64,000 nucleotides of DNA from Lonicera japonica (Eukaryota > Streptophyta > Magnoliopsida > Dipsacales > Caprifoliaceae), in NCBI GenBank assembly GCA_021464415.1, contig CM038470.1, forward strand, positions 31,300,122-31,364,121, written 5' to 3'. Positions within the stretch are counted from its first letter, which is position 1. Every line of letters begins with the position of its first letter. Under the pieces are notes generated by a model. It was not told the origin of the DNA. It ran no database searches and worked only from the letters and a program-made list of their open reading frames with translations. This document shows positions 11,998 to 24,252 of the stretch, piece by piece. The translations under genes were made by a program, and so were the position numbers.

Positions 11998-14007
11998 TGT
12001 GAACACCTCATTTTGCGACCCCCGCAAGAATCTTGATCTCCAAAGAAATAAGCACGCATGCATGCACGAGCAAAGAAGAAATCCGAAAGGAGCCCGGATG
12101 AGGAGTTACAGAATTATCGAAAATTGTCGGAATTGAAAATCGTCAAAACTCCTGAAAACTTGTGAAAGGAGTGTTACGCATTTTCGATCATCCTCAAACT
12201 TTGAGAGTTGTTAGACATTATCAAAAGGAGTAGCGTACTCGAAAATCAGCTCAATCCGACAGTCGAATCTCCGAAAATTCAGAAAATCATGAGTTTGATT
12301 CGAGTGATCTAATGGAGGTCTTCTCGGAGTTAAAATGGTTTAAAGTTTGGTAAGTAGATAGGCCTTATTGTGGGAAAGAACATATTCAAAATTCAACTTT
12401 GTTGGACATGGGATCCTCAAGAAACAATTTGTCTATCGTGCAATTCTAGTCGAAATGTGCTTCGTAGAAAATTAAAATAAATAGTGGCCTTCCCGAATTC
12501 TGATCGGCCTCAAATTTGGACACAAGCTAGAAAACATTTGGAGGGAAAACATGTCAAAAAATAATCATAATCCAACGGTTGGAAGTTTAATTATCGAGAT
12601 TGTTGTACGCAAGTACGTTTCCTACGCAGGAACAAACTCTTTGTACCAAGCCAAGGAGACCGAGTCCTTCCCGAACTCCGATCGTCTCCAATTTTTTACA
12701 GAGTCTAGAAGACTTACATTGGAAATACATATCGAACATTCAGAATGATCCAACGGTTAGAACCTAACTTGTTGTGCAAACAAGGGACCTTGTCTACAAC
12801 AAGTACCTTTCCTATGCGGACACAAACGCTTCGTACCAATCAGAACGAAAGGGAACCTTCCCGAAATCTGATCGACCTGAAATGTTTACACAATCTAGAA
12901 GAGTTCTATTCCCAACAAATATCCAAAAATCAGGATGATCCAACGGTGGGAAGGTTTCGCGATAATTTCCAAGAGTCCTAGTTGCAATCCTTTTTCTTGC
13001 TCTTCCAAGTATTTTCTTCAACTATAAATAGACCCCCCCCTCCATTCATTATTTTCATCAACAATCAAGGGGATTTCGTGGTACACACTAAGAGATCCTT
13101 ATTCTCTCCATCCAAGGAGGCTCAGGTATAATTTTCTCTCTCTTCTTTTATTTATTCGTCGATTTTATAATTCATACTCTTGCGTGCATAATTTCTATCA
13201 CTTGATAGCCTTTTAAAACCCTTTTTAAAATTGTTTTTCAAAACTAAAGGCGTATAACAAACCCTAATCCAATTCTAAAATAATATTATTACTTTCTTAC
13301 TTTTTCAAAAGTTCGGATTAGCGGTATTGTTATACGAACGAATCGATAATCGCTATATATCCAATCTAACTCATAGATTGCGGTGTATATGTGATAAATA
13401 CTTGATTATGAGAGCACTAGTGCCATCTATACCGGTTTAATCAATAGACTTTGGTATACGATCGATCAACTCGCCTCATATAATATCGAATATAAGATTC
13501 CACATTGAATCAGTTTCCGAAAAGCGCAATGCTTTACAAAATCACTTGTTTCACTAGATTTATTATTATCAAACTCTCTTTTTCAAATCACACATACACA
13601 CACTTATTTTTAAAATCATGGGCAAACCAGGAAACACATTGTTTTCATCCCAACCCCAAAATCTCGATTTCTAAGGCAAGCACGAAAAGTTATAAAGTAA
13701 TAGCAATAGCATGCAAGAGCTTTATAACACACGCATATCCTACTCAAGAGACTGAAAGGGCGAATTGGGTGCCTAACACCTTCCTGATTCGTAACTTAAT
13801 CCCCGAACCTTCGAATCAACTGGTTTCGCATATATTGTGTATAAGAGGATATTTAGTCCATAAATACGTCTCTTTTACACAAATCTTTTTTGTTTGTTTA
13901 GTAAAACAAACTGGCGACTCTTATTCTTTTCAAAACCCGATTTTCAAATCAACAAACGGAATAGCCGCCCACGAGGACCCCCGGGCGTCGAGAACGCGGT
14001 TCTCACA
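11998..14007 (+). repeat. Ogre/Tat 5' LTR
   Basis: Begins TGTGAACACC and ends TTCTCACA directly before the primer-binding site. A TATA-type CTATAAATAG lies near 13022-13031, followed by a C-run. Relative to the second LTR it lacks about 40 bp after GCATGCACGA. Otherwise only scattered substitutions are seen. Confidence 0.9.
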
Positions 14008-14008
14008 G

Positions 14009-14026
14009 TGGCGACTCTGCTGGGGA
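14009..14026 (+). promoter_or_regulatory. Gypsy primer-binding site
   Basis: TGGCGACTCTGCTGGGGA lies one base after the LTR end. It would pair with a tRNA 3' end ...CGCCA; a tRNA-Arg type site is usual for Ogre elements, but I could not check the tRNA match. The same site recurs at about 27212-27229 after the second LTR. Confidence 0.75.
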
Positions 14027-15193
14027 GACTTTTAAGAGGATTAGACTCTAAACAAGAGTAGAATATGTGTGGATAATTATTTTTGTTTGCATGCTTTTTT
14101 TTTGGCCTTAGTCTTAGGATAACATAGATGTGATTTAGGTGGATACCTTGATTCCCTTTTTGTTTGTAATAATTGTTTGAGGAAATCTTTTCATAAATAA
14201 AATTTGAAAGTACTAGAACAAACCCTAAAGCGTTCTTCATAATGTACCTCCATAATTGTTATTTTGCACGCACTCACTATCATCATGCATTATCGTGAGT
14301 GTGAATTTACCCTATCATCCTCGGGACCAAAGTCGTGACTAGGCCGTGGACTTGCGGGTCTACACTAGCCAAAAGCGCATGGGACCACTCTCCTTGGCCA
14401 AGTACCAAACTGAGATATATCAAGTGACGAGAACACTCACGTACCCAGAATGTATATCACAAGGTCCTTGCACATACTCGCCCTTGGGGTATATAGCAAG
14501 ACCTAGCCAAATAGGAGGGAGCCTTAAACCTTACCCCTTTTAACCACGCTTGCATATAGGATGCGTCAGCCTAGTACACACGAATTTCTGCATGTTTTCT
14601 TGACCGTTGGTCGTGAGATTAGTGAACAAAAGGCCTTGTCATACATACCAACTCTTGGTTTGGCAAGTACGGCCGGAGGCTGCCCAACCCCGTTCGTAGA
14701 AATCCCTCACTAAAGCTCGTTAGTGAGAATTTCCCTGTCACTATTTCCATGAAAAACAACTCTAAGTGGAGAGAACTTCCCGATTTAAAAAAAAATATTT
14801 TTCAAAATATTCTTTCAAAAAATCGAGTCATTCTCCAAAATGAATTTTTCAAAAAATTTAATTTTCAAAATCAGAAGGTTATAAGGGCACCCCGGGAATT
14901 TATATTCCCGCCCTAAACCTATCCACGGGGCTCTCAAGTTGCTACTGTCGGTCTGTTTTCGCCTAAACACCAAAAAGTGATTTTTGATTTGCATATCATT
15001 GAGTCGCACTCTTCTCCGAGAATTACGCAATCAATTGGTGAAAAGTATCAGTTATCTAGTTCTGGCTCGCTGTCCTTATCTCAGTCTTTTCTCCACCACT
15101 CCCAGGTTTTTTTTATTGCCGAAACACACTGGCCGGTTGGGCTGGTAGAGATCATACAGGCAGACTTGCTCGACCAGATTCACCTTTCATCAT
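14027..15193 (+). other. Ogre 5' untranslated leader
   Basis: About 1.2 kb between the primer-binding site and gag, with no supported gene. It is repeated nearly verbatim at 27230-28395. No extra ORF1 of the kind found in classical Ogre elements is visible. Confidence 0.7.
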
Positions 15194-17385
15194 GCCTCCA
15201 CGACGTGCTCTCGATTATCACAATGACCAGGTAGAAGTTAACGAAGAAAGGGTTAATGATGCCAAGGGTCAACACCATGCAGCGGATCTGTCGCCCGGTC
15301 CCGTTTTACCAGTCAACCCCGAGGCCCTTACTCCAGATCAGCTTTACCAAATGATATAGGGTTTGGCTCAGTCTATGAATACCATGACCAATCTGCATAG
15401 GACCACCCAGGCCCGTCTGGATACCTTACTTGCTGCCCGGGCACCTGTCGAAACTGAATCAACCAAATCTTAATCCCGCTCACAACCAAGGCCAAGGCCA
15501 AGGCCAAGGCCAACCTATTCCCGCACCTCAGCAAAATGTCCTACCGATTCCCCCACTACGCCAAGGTCCGCCAGTGCCAGATCCAGTCAATATGTGGCTC
15601 CATCCTGAACACAATCAACCCCGACAACACCATAACCCACTCTTCGAAGGGCACGAACCAGATCCGTATATGGGGTAATACGCTGAGTCGGTAGTTGAAC
15701 AGATTAAGGAGAATGAAGCCATCACCCTAATAAAGGAACAAATGAAGGCTCTAAACCAGAAGGTGACGGATAAGGTTGATGACATAGCCGATCTTCAAAA
15801 CATGTATCTTTTCCCTGAAGCTAGGTTGCCAGTGGGTTTTAAACTCCCCAATGTGGAAAAATTCTCGGGAAATAGCCCGCCCCATCTACATCTTAAGGCC
15901 TATGTTCGCACTATGCAGTTGTATGGGTTGAATGAGACTCACTTAGCGCAAGGTTTCCATCAGACTTTAATAGGGCCCGGACACAGTTGGTTTTTAGGGT
16001 TGGAAAAACACAGGGTGGCAGACTGGAAGAGTATTGTGAAGGAGTTTATGGAACACTACAAATCAAATGAGGAGTTGAAAATTACTCGTAAGCACCTCGA
16101 AATGGCTAAGCAGCGAGACAATGAAAGTGTCAATGACTTCATCACACACTGGAGGGAATTGGCATCTCAGATGATTGATCGGGTCCCTAAGGAAGAACAA
16201 TTGGGTTTAATTGTCAAGAATTTTAAACCTGGGATCAGAAATGGTATGGGACGACAGTATTTTGAAAAATATAAGGCTTTGATGCACGTGGCCAATGAAA
16301 CCGAAGAAGAACTTGCAAAAGCCGCTGAGGTTAAGAAGGCCTCGTCCCAATACAAGAAATCTGCTTCTGTTATTAATCAAGTGTGGTCTCATCAGAACTC
16401 GGGTCCTTATCAACGAACCAATTTTCAGTACCCAAGAGAGCAAGGGTCGGCCCAAGGCCAAGGATTCATGAACCAAAATAGAAAAAACAAAGATCGATAT
16501 TTCTCACGTCTTCCGGCCTCCTTAAGTAAAACTCTAGCTGCATTGCAAGAAAGTGGGATCATGCAACCACTGGCCCCCCGGGCTCCTCCCGATCCACTGC
16601 CTCCTAGTTGGAACACAAATGAACGTTGCGAATACCACCAAGGCCCAGGACACCACACTGATCGATGCGTAGCTTTAAGGCATGCTATCCAAGATTTGAT
16701 CGAGGCAGGAAAAATCCCTGACCCTAAAGCTCCGAATGTTGCAAAGAACCCACTCCCTAACCATGGAGGGATAATTAATGCCTTATTAGTCGAGAACGAA
16801 GAAAATGATCCGGTTTTCTTGATTAAGTCAGTAAAGAAGGGAGGAGAAGTCATGACAGCTATTCATGTTGAAAATCGTGTAAACCGAATTCGAGTGAAGA
16901 AAGAGAAAGAAGACTTAGAAACTATGTTTCGAGATATGATGAAAGAAACTCCACAAATTTTGAAGGAGCCAGTATACGATTCCCATGTTAATAAGTGGAT
17001 GCGAGAAATGAAAATATTGCCTGGTCAAGGACTAGGCAAGAATAATCAAGGCATTGTAGAGCCCATTGTTGTTAAAACCCAAATACACAGGCGAGGCTTG
17101 GGTTATCAGGAGAGGAAAATAAAATTTGGCCAAGATGCATCAAATAGGAAGTGGTCAATCTCAAGGAAGATCACTCGAGCACACATCAATGTGGTCAGCT
17201 TCGATTGGGCAAAGGTTACGTCAGAATCTGATTTAGCTGAGGAAGAAGGTTTGGCCAGGTGGGTACAACAGCTCACAAGGTCAGGAAAATCATATCACCC
17301 GCAAGAAAAAGGAAAAGAGGAAGGAAAGAAAGAGGTGGCTCAGCCCGAAGGGAGCCAAGTTGTTGATCAATTAAAGAAGACTTAG
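15194..17385 (+). pseudogene. Ogre/Tat gag
   Basis: The start ATG at 15194 opens with MPPRRALDYHNDQ and is conserved in the second copy near 28396. An in-frame TAG at 15357-15359 is CAG in that second copy, so it is a nonsense mutation. A frame change follows near 15440-15470, then TAA at 15676-15678. From 15742 the reading frame is open for 547 residues: a retrotransposon gag core (about residues 40-200, with HYKSNEELKITRKHLEMAKQ), then a CCHC-variant knuckle ERCEYHQGPGHHTDRC near 16620-16670. Around residues 425-455 is a G-patch-like motif (MKILPGQGLGKNNQGI ... RRGLGYQ). The protein would form the element's particle. It reads on into the protease after a TAG at 17383-17385. Confidence 0.85.
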
Positions 17386-18777
17386 GCCCAAATATCTATT
17401 TGGGGATTATTGGTCTCTTCCAAGCCCTATAGAGCAGCATTTCTCAAGCTCATGGATGAGGCCATAGTCCCAATAGAATCAACCATAGAACAACTAACAG
17501 CAATGATCGGGACCCTGAGCCTACAGAACAGTTTGTCCTTTTCAGACGAAGACCTATCACCACTAGGGAGGAACCATGATCAAGCACTCCACATATCTAT
17601 TGAAACCAGAGGAATGGTAGTCCCGAAGGTACTCATTGACAATGGGGCGACTATAAACGTCTGTCCACTCAAAACCTTCAAGGCTTTAGGACTCGATGAA
17701 AGTAGCTTAGGAGAATCCTCGGTAACGGTAAGGGCATATGATAACACCAAAAGGGCAGTATTAGGGTCTGTTGGCTTGAACTTACTAATTGGGCCGATCA
17801 AGTTTCCTGTTGAATTCTAAGTTATCGACATACCATCTAGTTTTAACTTGTTGTTCGGACGCGCATGGATACATTCGGTAGGGGCTCTTCCATCTTCTCT
17901 ACATCAAAATATCAAGATTCCGGTAGGGGATGAGGTTATCGTGATACATGGTGATTGTGATAAAACCATAATACCTAAAGTTACGCCTGTCTTAGGTATA
18001 GGAAGTCAAGATGTGCAGTTGGGGGGCTTCCAATACGAACCTAGGGTACAAGCTCTGACTTCGCAGAAGATCAGGTATCTACCGCCTGAAACAATGCCAT
18101 TTTTGAATGAGCGAGTGGTAGCCATGATGAATACTATGGGTTACATGCCAGGCCGGGGACTGGGAAATAAACATATTAGAATAGCTGAGCCAATTGAGCC
18201 CCATATGCAGGAAAGAAAATATGCCGGATTGGGTTTTACATATCAAACAGGTAACACAGAAGATGGATTTACAGAAGGTTTGGGTTGCGGGGTGTTCAAC
18301 ACTTCTCTTAATGGGTTTTTCGTGAAAGAAGGAGAGGATTTTCCATTTTGTGGGTTCCAAGAGCCGTGGGTCAATTCAAAAGGTGAAAGAGTTCCAGGGT
18401 TTGAGATATTTTATGTTGAAGACTTGTACTGCAAGGAGGGCCATATGAATTGCACTGAAAGTCAGGGTTACCACGTGAAATTTCAACGCATGAATGAGGA
18501 AAAAGAAGTGGAAGATGTATCAAGCATGATGAGAAGCCTATTTTCTGAAGAACACATTCAGCCCCAAAAAGAGACATATATCATGGTGCTTACTGAGGAA
18601 GGCCAGCTAGTAGACCCAGTCACATTGATTCGCCCGGTTAAAGATAAGGGAAATGTGAGTGAGAAAGGGAGTGAACTTGTAAGGGATAAAATTGTGGGTA
18701 GAATGAGCGATTATGAGCTCTTAGGAAATTTTCTTAATAATGTCCTTGATAATGTTTTCATTAATAAGATAGAATAA
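17386..18777 (+). pseudogene. Ogre/Tat aspartic protease region with G-patch-like motif
   Basis: The frame 17410-17820 contains the retropepsin active-site type segment VLIDNGATINVCPL (residues 75-88) after a Pro-rich linker. TAA at 17818-17820 interrupts it; the same frame continues with IDIPSSFNLLFGRAWIHSVGA, a typical protease-end and linker motif, so the stop is a nonsense mutation. A second G-patch-like segment follows near 18120-18240 (MGYMPGRGLGNKHI ... YAGLGF). The region then runs as an acidic linker towards the RT and ends at a TAA at 18775-18777. It would process the polyprotein if intact. Confidence 0.8.
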
Positions 18778-18795
18778 GCTTCTCAGTATCCGATT

Positions 18796-19903
18796 GTGTC
18801 TAAATCTCATATTACCTTGATAGAAATTGAATCCATGAATGATACTCCTGAAAAACACGAGCAACGAATCCAAATCGAAGAGGGTGAAACTGTTATAGTT
18901 AACTTAGGGACCGATGAGGATAGGAAAGAAGTGAAAATCGGGGCTGAATTGAGTAAAGCGGAGGGTAAAGACTTGCATGAATTATTGAAGGAATATGTTG
19001 ACGTATTTGCCTGGTCTTAAGCCGATATGCCTGGATTGAGTACAGATATAGTGATGCATGAAATCCACATTAAGCCGGAGTGCAGGCCAGTTAAACAGAA
19101 GCTCAGGAAATTGATACCAGAATGGTCATTAAAAGTTAAAGAAGAGGTTGAAAAGCAACTAAAGGTAGGGTTCATCCGAGTGGTAGATTACCTAACATGG
19201 TTAGCTAACATAGTACCCGTGCCAAAGCCAAATGGAAAAGTGAGGGTATGTGTCGATTACAGGGATCTCAACAAAGCCTGCCCAAAAGATGATTTCCCAT
19301 TGCCCAACATTGATCTGATTGTGGATAATACCGCCAACCATGCTCTAAAGTCGTTTGCTGATGGGTTTGCTGGTTATAATCAGATAAAGATGCATCCCGA
19401 TCACCAAGATAGGACTGCTTTCATAACGCCATGGGGAACTTATTGTTATATAGTTATGCCATTTGGGTTGAAGAATGCTAGAGCAACGTACCAACGGGCT
19501 GCAACCACACTGTTCCACGACATGATCCACAAGGAAGTAGGGTTTACGTAGATGACATGATTATCAAGTCTAAAGAAAGAGAGGGACATCTCCCCCCCCC
19601 CCCCTTAAAGCCTTCTTTGACAGGCTCAGACAGTTCCAGATGAAGCTAAACCCACAAAAATGTGTATTCGGGGTAACCAAAGGTAAGCTACTGGGGTATG
19701 TTGTTAGTAAGAAGGGAATCGAGGCGGATCCAGCTAAAATAAAGGCAATCAGGGAAATGCCCACGCCACGCACCGAGAAAGAAATCAGAGGGTTCTTAGG
19801 TAAGCTTCAGTATATCAGCCGGTTCATATCACAGGTCACACAAAAGTGCGAACCTATATTTAAATTGTTGCAGAAGTCATCTGATGGTCAATGGAATGAA
19901 TAA
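18796..19903 (+). pseudogene. Ogre/Tat reverse transcriptase
   Basis: 18796-19020 is the linker ending DVFAWS before a TAA where Tat elements normally continue through ADMPGL. From 19027 the RT is clear: VPKPNGKVRVCVDYRDLNKA, FADGFAGYNQIKMHP (an SDG-like motif) and MPFGLKNARATYQRA. The catalytic YVDD motif (YVDDMIIKSKE, about 19546-19580) is in a different frame, so there is a frameshift near 19538. A 14-C run at 19591-19604 then changes frame again. 19640-19903 carries the RT thumb/connection (PQKCVFGVTKGKLLGYVVS, GFLGKLQYISRFI). It makes cDNA when intact; this copy cannot. Confidence 0.9.
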
Positions 19904-20380
19904 TGTTAGGCAGCATTCGATAAGATCAAAGAGTATTTATCAAATCCACCGATCCTCGCCCCGCCACAGCCAGGAATTTCGTTATTACTATATCTCACGG
20001 TAAATGAAACTGCCGCAGGGGCCATGCTGGCCCAACATATAGCCCAGAGTCGAAGAGAACAGGCGATTTATTACATCAGCAAGAAGTTATCACCTTATGA
20101 AAGGAATTACTCGCCTCTGGAGAGATCATGTGCAGCCTTAATCTGGGCCACTCAGAAATTACGCCACTATATGCTTGTGTTTTCAGTCACTCTTATAGCC
20201 CGACTAGACCCATTGAAGTACTTGTTCGAAAAACCGGTGTTGACTAACCGCATGGCCAAATGGGTGTTCTTACTATCGGAGTTTGATATCACTTACGTCA
20301 CTCAGAAGGCGATTAAATGGCAAATTATCGCAGATTTCTTGGCAGGTAATCCTATGTTAGAAGGGGAAGAAGAGGAAGAA
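19904..20380 (+). pseudogene. Ogre/Tat RNase H (retroviral type)
   Basis: Continues from the RT after stops at about 19901-19909. Recognisable segments are NPPILAPPQPG, YLTVNETAAGAMLAQH (position of the first catalytic residue), YYISKKLSPYERNYSPLER and ITYVTQKAIKWQIIADFLAG. This domain degrades the RNA strand during reverse transcription. Confidence 0.85.
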
Positions 20381-20840
20381 TCCAAATTTCCAGATGAAGC
20401 GGTTATGGTCACAGATACAGAAGGTGAATGGAAATTGTATTTTGATGGGGCTGCCAACAAGAACGGTTACGGGATAGGGATCCTCCTAATCTCACCAGAT
20501 CAGATTCACTCGCCGTTGTCCTTTCGACTCCAATTTGATTGCACTAATAATACTGCTGAGTATGAAGCTTGCATTATGGGATTGGAAATCGCGCTTGAAA
20601 AAGGGGTAACAAAGATACAAGTATTTGGGGATTCAGCTCTTATCATTCATCAAATTCTACGAAAGTGGAAAATCAAAGAAGAAAAACTCATCCCCTACTT
20701 AGATCGATTACAAGACGTGGCCAACAGGTTCGACAGAGTTAGGTTTCACCATGTACCTCGCTGCTAGAACAACTTTGCTGATGCGCTAGCAACTCTAGCA
20801 TCAATGGTAGAAATTCCCGAAGACATGCAAACAGTACAAA
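20381..20840 (+). pseudogene. Additional archaeal-type RNase H (aRH)
   Basis: WKLYFDGAANKNGYGIGILL (first Asp) is followed by NNTAEYEACIMGLEIAL (Glu), VFGDSALIIHQI (Asp) and, after a TAG at 20764-20766, NFADALATLASM (final Asp). A second RNase H between the first RNase H and integrase is diagnostic of the Tat lineage of Ty3/gypsy elements. Confidence 0.85.
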
Positions 20841-21039
20841 TAGCCATTGAGCAAAGGGAGATTCCCGCATACTGTCTAGTCATCGAAAGTGAAAATAAAG
20901 AAATGGTAGACCCATCAATCTGGTATTATGACATTTGGAGAATCTTAAACGAAGGAAAATACCCTGAGAGTGCTGATAAGAAAACTCGAGTAGCACTCCG
21001 AAGATTAGCTGCTCAGTTCATTATTTTCTCAGGAAAATT

Positions 21040-22165
21040 GTATAAGAGGAGTCACGATGGGATATACCTCCGATGCCTAAAATAGGAAGAGTTCCAACCA
21101 GTCATGGACGAGATTCATGGGGGTGAATGCAGACCCCACATGAGTGGGCACACCTTGGCCCGCAAGATTGTCAAACAAGGGTATTACTGGACCACCATGC
21201 AACAAGATTGAAACGATCATGTAAGAAGGTGTCACCTATGTCAGGTTCATGCAAAATCTCAAAAGCTTCCACCAAAAGAATTATACACTATGACAGCCCC
21301 CTGGCCCTTTTCAGTTTGGGGTATAGATGTCATCGGAAAAATATCACCGACAGTAAGTAATGGACACGAATACATACTGGTAGCAATCGACTATTTCTCA
21401 AAATGGGTAGAAGCTGAATCATATGCGAAGCTCGATGCAAGAAAAGTTGCAAAATTTATCCGAAGAAACATCATCTGCAGATACGTAGTACCACATGAAA
21501 TTGTGTTAGATAATGGAACCCACTTTCAAGGGGAAGCCAATGATGTAATGGAAGAATACGGGATACAGAGACACAAATCATCCCCCTATAGGCCCCAGAC
21601 CAATGGCGCAGTAGAGGCAGCAAATAAAAACCTGAAAAATGTGATTAGTAAAATGGTAAAAAGTGGTCGAGACTGGGCCGACAAATTGTCGTATGCGCTA
21701 TGGGGATACCGCACTACCGAAAGGGTCTCTATAAACGCAACACCATTCTCACTAACATATGGAATGGAAGCAGTACTTCCAGTAGAAATGGAGATTCCAT
21801 CGCTGAGGGTGATACTGGAGAGCTCGGTGTCCGAATTAGACTGGGTTCAAAGCCGTTATGAGGAACTGGCACTACTCGATGAGAAACGACTGAAAGCCGC
21901 CTATCATCAGCAGGGATATCAGAAAAGAGTCGCTAGAGCGTTCAATCAAAGGGTGAAAGTAAGAGGAATACAAACAAATGATTTGGTGCTGAAGGAAATC
22001 AGGGAACCAGCCAGAGATCCGAGGGGTAAGTTCGCACAGAAATGGATTGGGCCATACATTGTTAAAGAAATCCTTTCCGGGGGAGCAGTCATACTCACAG
22101 ATACAGATGGGCATCAGTTCAATTCTCCGGTTAATCTGGATCGTCTGAAGAAATATTATCAATAA
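21040..22165 (+). pseudogene. Ogre/Tat integrase
   Basis: The zinc-binding HHCC module is spread over 21060-21270 in two frames (HMSGHTLARKIV, RRCHLCQVHA), with a TAG at 21082-21084 and a TGA near 21209. From 21290 the catalytic core is open: VWGIDVIGKI (first Asp), HEIVLDNGTHF (second Asp), SSPYRPQTNGAVEAANKNL (Glu). The C-terminal GPY-like segment is KWIGPYIVKEIL, ending DRLKKYYQ and TAA at 22163-22165. There is no chromodomain. The D,D,E residues are all present, so the core decayed little even though the upstream module is broken. Confidence 0.9.
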
Positions 22166-23620
22166 AGGACCTAAGCCGGCATCCCTAAGAACTACGTAGA
22201 CCTGAGCCCCACAACCAAGATTTGAGATATTAGAACAAGGGGAACGTAGGCAACCTGAGAAGTGACTTCAGGCCCGGTCTAAAAAAAAAAAAAAAAAATG
22301 AATTTCAAGAAAGCAAACATGATGGGAGAAATGGAGAAAGGAGTGACGTGAGGGACATGACCTCTTGTCTGTTAAATAAAAGGACACCCTTTTGTCTATG
22401 AGACAGAAGGTCTGCTTTTATCTACAAGACAAAATGATAAATGATACTTTCTTAAATAAGTTGACATATTCTCGGAAAAGAGTCAGCATTGCATGCATTT
22501 TCAAATAGCATATCATGCTTCATAAATCAGGCAACTCACAATTCACAACCTTTTCAAAACCAAGGTGCATGGTATGAGCATTTACATAGTGCATATATAT
22601 AATCACTAGGTTCCGTGACCTGCCAGACGGACTTCGCCACCCCATCATATTCCTCCCAGAGAATCAAATCATATATGAAATCCCAAAGCCTTTTTCTACA
22701 GGCGCCAACCCAAACCCTTTTCACAGGCACATATTAAAGCCCTTCCTACAAGCAAACTCAAGCCTTCAATAAACCAAAAAAGCCCTCTCTAAAGAGATAT
22801 ATGAGAAAGTTAAAGAGAGAAAGATTGGAATCTTATAATTGATACACGGGGAACAAACCCCACAAAAGGGCTTTTGGCCTAACTTCTTCATTTCTAAGAA
22901 GTTTTCAAGATACGCTTTCAAAAGTTCTCGAACCGAAAATCACAAACACAGCACGACAATGTCAAAAGCGAACTTCTAAAGTAAACATTCTCAAAATCAC
23001 AAGGACGATGATGCTCAAGAAAACCTGACAAAGTGAGAAGGAACAAAGTGGGTACAAGAAAAAATTGAAAGAGTAGAAAAGAGGATAAATCCCACAGTGC
23101 CAAAAGAAAAGAATATTGAAAAAACAGAAAAGAAAAAGATGGCAGCGAAAGCCACACCAAGAGTGACAGCTAGGCCAAAAGGCCCAGGGCTACGTCTTGG
23201 GTGAGGAAGGCTACTGACCATGGAAAACATAATGAATAAGCTGCATCAAAAAAGCTTTCAAACAATTAAGAAGGAATAAGGGCATCGAAAAACAGAAAAT
23301 GATGCAGGCACACAAAAAATCTCCTCTCACGAAGTCAGGAAACAATAAGCAGAATCGCACCCTAGTGACAAGAGAAAAATGCTATGGAAGCAAAGCAAGA
23401 GGCAAAGTCCAAAATCCATGCACGAGGTTCGAGGATTGAGAGAATGTGACTCGATCCTTTCTCAAGAAGAAAGAAGTCAGCCAAAATTTCTTACTTAAAA
23501 AAAAAAAAGATTACACCAAAACTTTATCTCTTTATCTCTCTATGTCTTCTCAGAGACTCTCACCTCCTCAGCAGATCAGCAACTCTCGCATCAGCCCTTA
23601 TCCAAGCCAGTAGGAGTTAC
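22166..23620 (+). other. Ogre 3' non-coding region, first part
   Basis: Long untranslated region after integrase. It includes an A-run near 22281-22299 and purine-rich tracts. No gene is supported; reading frames here lack recognisable domains. Confidence 0.65.
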
Positions 23621-24003
23621 TGTGACGCCCTGAGTGATGAGTACTCCCTTGTGTGGAGGAATGGTAGCTCGAGCGATGAGTACTCCCTTGTGTGGAGGAA
23701 TGGTAGCTCAAAGGGGGCATCCCACACCGGAAGTTGGGGGATCCTTGGAGACCCATATAAGTAAGATATGGTCGCTAATTAAGTACGAGGCCTTTTGGGT
23801 AGCTCACTGGCTTCGGATCCCATGAGAACTCCGAAGTTAAGCGTGCTTGGACCAGAGAAATCCAGGGATGGGTGACCCCCTGGGAAGCTGGTCGTGAGCT
23901 CCCAGAAACAAAGCCGTGAGGGTAGATGTCCTGGGGCTGAGGCCTGGCTAGGACGCTACCCAGAGCGGACAATATCGTACTGAGGTGCGACTGGGTCGTT
24001 ACA
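23621..24003 (+). mobile_element. Cassandra-type solo LTR containing a 5S rRNA-derived core
   Basis: Begins TGTGACGCCC and ends GGGTCGTTACA, whose reverse complement is TGTAACGACCC. It is flanked by the perfect 5-bp duplication GTTAC (23616-23620 and 24004-24008). Positions 23813-23885 match plant 5S rRNA: GGATCCCATGAGAACTCCG, the box A region AAGTTAAGCGTGCTTGG (23834-23850) and the box C region GGATGGGTGACC (23866-23877). Cassandra elements are non-autonomous TRIMs whose LTRs carry a 5S-derived RNA polymerase III promoter. A 39-bp unit near 23631-23709 (GATGAGTACTCCCTTGTGTG...) is duplicated in tandem. Confidence 0.88.
23813..23885 (+). ncRNA. 5S rRNA-derived promoter core within the Cassandra LTR
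   Basis: This is a truncated 5S rRNA homologue, not a functional 5S gene: the 5' third of 5S rRNA is missing, while box A and box C are well preserved. It probably serves as an internal pol III promoter for the element. Confidence 0.8.
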
Positions 24004-24252
24004 GTTACCTCCCCAATAGCTCGCCAACCTGCAGCCTGTACCCTAGCGAATAAGAATTCTCATTTATTCAACAGACCATCAACCATCATATCACCAACCT
24101 TTTCTAGCAGACCATGAATCATCATATCCCTATCAGACCATATGTTGTAACCAAAGCAATGTCTTCGGTAAACCATCAACCATCATATTCCCACCAGACC
24201 ACCAGCCCAACCCTGTCAAAGCTAACCGAATCAGAATTATTAACAAAACCTT
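24004..24252 (+). other. Ogre 3' non-coding region with short CATCAACCATCATAT repeats
   Basis: Several imperfect copies of an ACCATCAACCATCATAT-type motif between about 24065 and 24205. Non-coding. Confidence 0.5.

Noticed and set aside
22918..23230. Phe/Leu-rich minus-strand frames in the Ogre 3' region
   Set aside because: Complement of purine-rich non-coding DNA, not conserved with any domain.
23813..23885. 5S rRNA gene
   Set aside because: Only the 3' two thirds of 5S is present and it lies within TGT...ACA ends with a target duplication, so it is a Cassandra LTR core.
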